From Phlegmacium glaucopus (lineage: Eukaryota > Basidiomycota > Agaricomycetes > Agaricales > Cortinariaceae), in assembly GCA_015039465.1 (NCBI GenBank), contig MU130358.1, forward strand, positions 387,269 through 451,268: a stretch of DNA of 64,000 nt, in the 5' to 3' direction. The notes under the pieces were generated by a model, which worked only from the letters and a program-made list of their open reading frames with translations, was not told the origin of the DNA and did not search any database. Each line of letters begins with the position of its first letter. Position 1 is the first letter of the stretch. Below, piece after piece: positions 62,736-64,000 of the stretch. The translations under genes were made by a program, and so were the position numbers.

Positions 62736-64000
62736 ACAAGCGCTATTGCGCACCAATACTGATTGGTATCGTGAGAAGAAAGCTTAAAAGTTGCCATCAT
62801 GAAAATAAGTGGACTTTGAATTCACTTACCTATTTTGGAAGCAGCCCTGAATCACGTTCCTGGTCAACAAATCATTCGTTCAATGTTATCACCCTCATCA
62901 CTCAACATACTCTCAATGTCTCACACTATGCTCTCCATCGTTTTCACTATCGACATGCTCCTAAGCATCTACCATCCATTTGTTCCTTGGTTAGTGATCC
63001 AACAAAGCGATCAATCTACTATTCGCATCGGTCATCGGCTCGCGTTTGATTGTATCTTTGGTCCATCATTTCAAGAATGGTGTTAAGTTCGAGAACTCTA
63101 TTCCGGAGTATCGGACAGAGTTTGACCGGAACGGAACCACAGAACGGGAAAGGACTATAGCCTCAGCGTATGTGCTGTGCTACCCTAAACCTTTGTGTCC
63201 TAATTTCGGAGTAAGAATGGAACGGAGTGGAACCAGAAGTTGCAGTAACTTAGAGGAAGACAAGGAGGAGGAAACTATGTTGATATTCGAACTGAGGGAA
63301 AACATACAAGTTCGAGTACTTAAATAATAAAAGGAATTGCAACCAAAATATAAAGTATAAATATAAAGTGCTGCGTTCTACTCCCGAAAGGTCCTGCATT
63401 CTTGAGGTGAATAATCCATGGCTGGTGTGCTGACTGATAGTGGGAATGTAATGACAAAGAAATAGTGGTAGTGGCGAAGAAGTGGTAATGGGTGTGGAGT
63501 ATAGACGGAGGGACCGGAATGACACAGAGAAGTCTCAGGGTTGAACGTAGGAGGAGTAGTTCGGGATGTGAGGGAAAGCACTGTACAGAGTACGGACTAC
63601 CAGAGACAACTCTGACGGAGCTGGACCGGAGTAACATATGATGGAATGTAACAAATGGCCCCTTTATGGACACATCAACTACATCTCCCATTATGTACAA
63701 GGCTTTGTCATCGTTGTTGTGGCTATGGACCCACAAGTCTTCCCCTCAGCCAGTTATCTTGCCATCCCTCGCTCTTGGATCTCACTCAGTCCCCTATCCT
63801 CGATTACCTACCTCTTATCTTATCATTCACTGCCAAAACCATCATTCACACGGTACATGAAGCCTTCCCACCCTCTTTATGACAACTTAGGAAGTCCAGG
63901 AGGATCACGACTAAGCAGGAATTGCAGATGAATCAGCAGCAGAGGAATATTCTCGCAGTGTGTCAAGTGTTATCAAGGCTACGTGACATGGGATCATGGG
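62736..64000 (+). mobile_element. Repeat R-A, copy 2, interrupted by a solo LTR
   Basis: Homologous to 49860-51120 in opposite orientation, starting at about GCACCAATACTGATTGG (62749). The frame MSHTMLSIVFTIDMLLSIYH .. FGPSFQEW is cut at 63080 by an LTR and resumes at 63654 with PLYGHINYISHYVQGFVIVV. The copy runs off the right edge. It cut off the 5' end of the SNF2 helicase gene. Confidence 0.75.
63081..63653 (-). mobile_element. Solo LTR with 5-bp target duplication
   Basis: 573 bases. On the minus strand it begins TGTTACATTCCATCATATGT and ends GAACTTAACA. AATGG flanks it at 63076-63080 and 63654-63658, so it is a complete solo LTR. It is homologous to 45518-46094. A 5-bp duplication fits Ty3 or Ty1 type LTR elements. 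The uninterrupted target is known from the other copy of R-A (50780-50800, complement). Confidence 0.9.

Noticed and set aside
63638..63931. Independent gene in the right-edge repeat
   Set aside because: The frame is the continuation of the R-A repeat frame after the solo LTR and recurs in copy 1, so it is repeat sequence.
1..64000. CRISPR arrays, tRNA or rRNA genes
   Set aside because: No spaced direct-repeat array was seen, and a by-eye search for TPsiC-like GTTCGA boxes and cloverleaf arms gave no tRNA; a covariance-model scan would be decisive.

Overview
The window comes from a filamentous basidiomycete, almost certainly an Agaricomycete (mushroom-forming fungus). The genes are split by many short introns of about 50-60 bases with GT..AG borders and CTNAC-like branch sites. 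Intergenic spaces are tight. Protein relatives recognised by eye include fungal-type CCT1, Gsy, Cdc25, Ssb-type Hsp70, Spc24 and CAF-1. The right third holds families typical of Agaricomycetes: an NB-ARC/kinesin-light-chain-TPR protein, an alpha-kinase, an SNF2-like helicase and retroelements. No bacterial or viral operon, CRISPR array, tRNA or rRNA gene was seen.

Region 1 (1-41.5 kb) is a gene-dense euchromatic block. In order: CCT1 (partial at the left edge), glycogen synthase, Cdc25 phosphatase, an Iah1-like GDSL esterase, tRNA-splicing endonuclease Sen34, an EI24-family membrane protein, linker histone H1, Mzm1 overlapping a mitochondrial GGQ release factor (MTRFR type), cyclase-associated protein CAP/Srv2, kinetochore Spc24, CAF-1 large subunit, replication factor C subunit 2/4, ribosome-bound Hsp70 Ssb, mitochondrial ribosomal protein uS2m, anthranilate synthase component I, H/ACA assembly factor Shq1, an SLC35F6-like transporter, an arrestin-like protein and a doubtful small ORF. 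Several are arranged head-to-head. The clearest pair is CAF-1 and RFC, which share a 39-base spacer holding an ACGCGT (MCB) box, so two replication-fork genes probably rise together at G1/S. A chaperone (Ssb) and a mitoribosomal gene share a 133-base spacer.

Region 2 (41.5-64 kb) is a repeat-rich, decayed block. A broken NLR-like gene with about eleven 126-base TPR repeats is followed by a retroelement relic (Gag-like protein with CCHC knuckle, then reverse transcriptase/RNase H). That relic has been invaded at least five times. Beyond it lie a WD40/BCAS3-like pseudogene, an alpha-kinase relic, an SNF2-helicase relic cut off by a repeat, and that repeat itself, which carries a solo LTR with a perfect 5-bp target duplication.

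Three groups of short elements can be bounded exactly. (i) A near-perfect palindromic MITE of 277-385 bases occurs in four copies, with 2-bp duplications of the form TN (TA, TC, TA, TG). (ii) A 572-base TIR element occurs in two copies with 9-10-bp duplications, one nested inside a further ~1.06-kb TIR element with the same duplication length. (iii) A 330-base foldback element also has a 9-bp duplication. The differences between the two 572-base copies fall almost wholly at CpG sites (CG to TG or CA), a footprint of methylated-cytosine decay.

The most interesting candidate new biology is the Mzm1/MTRFR locus. A single 52-base intron whose 5' end carries the Mzm1 stop codon could switch the transcript between Mzm1 alone and an Mzm1-release-factor fusion. 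All exon borders were read by eye and are approximate unless a base position is given.
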